From assembly GCA_016783555.1 (NCBI GenBank), contig JADHWH010000015.1:1-35825 (forward strand): 35,825 bases of DNA, in the 5' to 3' direction. Below the pieces are notes generated by a model. It was not told the DNA's origin. It did not search any database and saw only the letters and a list, made by a program, of their open reading frames with translations. This DNA is from Candidatus Omnitrophota bacterium. GTDB taxonomy: Bacteria > Omnitrophota > Gorgyraeia > JABMRJ01. This document shows, piece after piece, positions 35,505 through 35,825 of this stretch (its first letter is position 1; each line of letters opens with the position of its first letter). The position numbers were made by a program, and so were the translations under genes.

Positions 35505-35825
35505 ATGAAAGAAGAGAGAATAAATGAGATATGGGCGATATTCCTCCTTGCGGTCACGATACTTCTCTTTGTAAGTCTCTTCAGCTTTGATCCCACCGAT
35601 CTGTCTTTTTATACATCGAATCCAAATGTCCCTGTTAAGAATTTTACCGGGATGGCAGGCGCGTACCTGGCAGGGGTTCTCATGTTTACCATAGGAAGGG
35701 CGAGTTTTGTAATACCCTTCATTACTCTTAGCTGGGCGGTGGGCAGGTTCATAGGAAGGATACCGGAGAAGTCCTATCTCAAGGCACTCGGCGCGGTAGT
35801 CCTCACTATAGCGACAAGCTCGTTT
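35505..35825 (+). CDS. ftsK: DNA translocase FtsK, N-terminal membrane domain (3' end outside window)
   Basis: 107 codons from the ATG at 35505 to the window edge; it is too close to the end to appear in the ORF track. EIWAIFLLAVTILLFVSLFSFDPTDLSF, then NPNVPVKNFTGMAGAYLAGVLMFTIGRASFVIPFITLSWAVGRFIG matches the FtsK/SpoIIIE four-helix membrane domain. That domain anchors the ATPase at the division septum, where it pumps DNA and activates XerCD. The ATPase and gamma domains lie beyond the window. A weak GAGG (35487-35490) at the edge of the palindrome is the only Shine-Dalgarno candidate. The XerD-like recombinase at 22976 would be its partner. Confidence 0.88.
   Translation, partial: MKEERINEIWAIFLLAVTILLFVSLFSFDPTDLSFYTSNPNVPVKNFTGMAGAYLAGVLMFTIGRASFVIPFITLSWAVGRFIGRIPEKSYLKALGAVVLTIATSSF

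Overview
The window is dense, single-copy bacterial housekeeping DNA: about 38 protein genes, one tRNA, one riboswitch and very short intergenic gaps. Almost everything is on the + strand, and many genes overlap by ATGA or similar. Several features together suggest a Candidatus Omnitrophota (former OP3) or related PVC-type genome: a DapL-type lysine pathway, two secreted proteins resembling the exosortase-associated TIGR04073 family, a prepilin-like cassette, an A-adding enzyme of DHH-CBS-polymerase ancestry, and dispersed palindromic repeats between genes. This assignment is inference; there is no rRNA in the window to confirm it.

Layout. (1) 1-8166: argH (5' end missing), lysA, dapF, dapA, dapB, dapL, folK, panC and a ferredoxin-fused etfA form one overlapping run. 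It covers all steps from aspartate semialdehyde to lysine by the diaminopimelate aminotransferase route, plus folate and pantothenate steps. (2) 8210-12195: a promoter, a candidate operator, a tiny MerR-type DNA-binding protein and smc, closed by a terminator-like hairpin. (3) 12202-17243: stacked hairpins, a strong promoter, an FMN riboswitch with its own terminator, a Shine-Dalgarno-masking palindrome, then ribBA, ribH, nusB, a PHP phosphoesterase, ribD and ribE. (4) 17265-18561: two tandem secreted paralogues and a convergent fxsA. (5) 18628-23866: tRNA-Pro(CGG), acylphosphatase, a calcineurin-like phosphoesterase, ligA, a lipoprotein, an MBL-fold hydrolase and a XerD-like recombinase. (6) 23881-28659: a MITE-like three-hairpin repeat, then a tRNA nucleotidyltransferase that seems to have lost its N-terminal DHH/CBS part, DUF503, rbfA, nrnA, a second copy of the masking palindrome, truB and ribF. 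(7) 28656-31664: a prepilin-like cassette plus a signal-peptide/TM protein. (8) 31695-35825: rpsO, pnp, dut, uppP, a palindrome and the start of ftsK.

How the genes work together. Riboflavin synthesis (ribBA, ribD, ribH, ribE) and conversion to FMN/FAD (ribF) are all present in two transcription units, and the same 15-bp-stem palindrome sits over the start of the first gene in each. In both places the right arm of the palindrome supplies a perfect AGGAGGT Shine-Dalgarno and the GTG start codon, so a folded hairpin should block translation. In front of ribBA this lies just after an FMN riboswitch whose terminator stem can also pair with the aptamer's own 5' strand. I see no phage, no CRISPR array and no large unknown operon. 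The most unusual signals are these palindromic elements, the truncated nucleotidyltransferase beside a repeat, and two genes (fxsA and acyP) that appear to be translated from leaderless or tRNA-processed messages.
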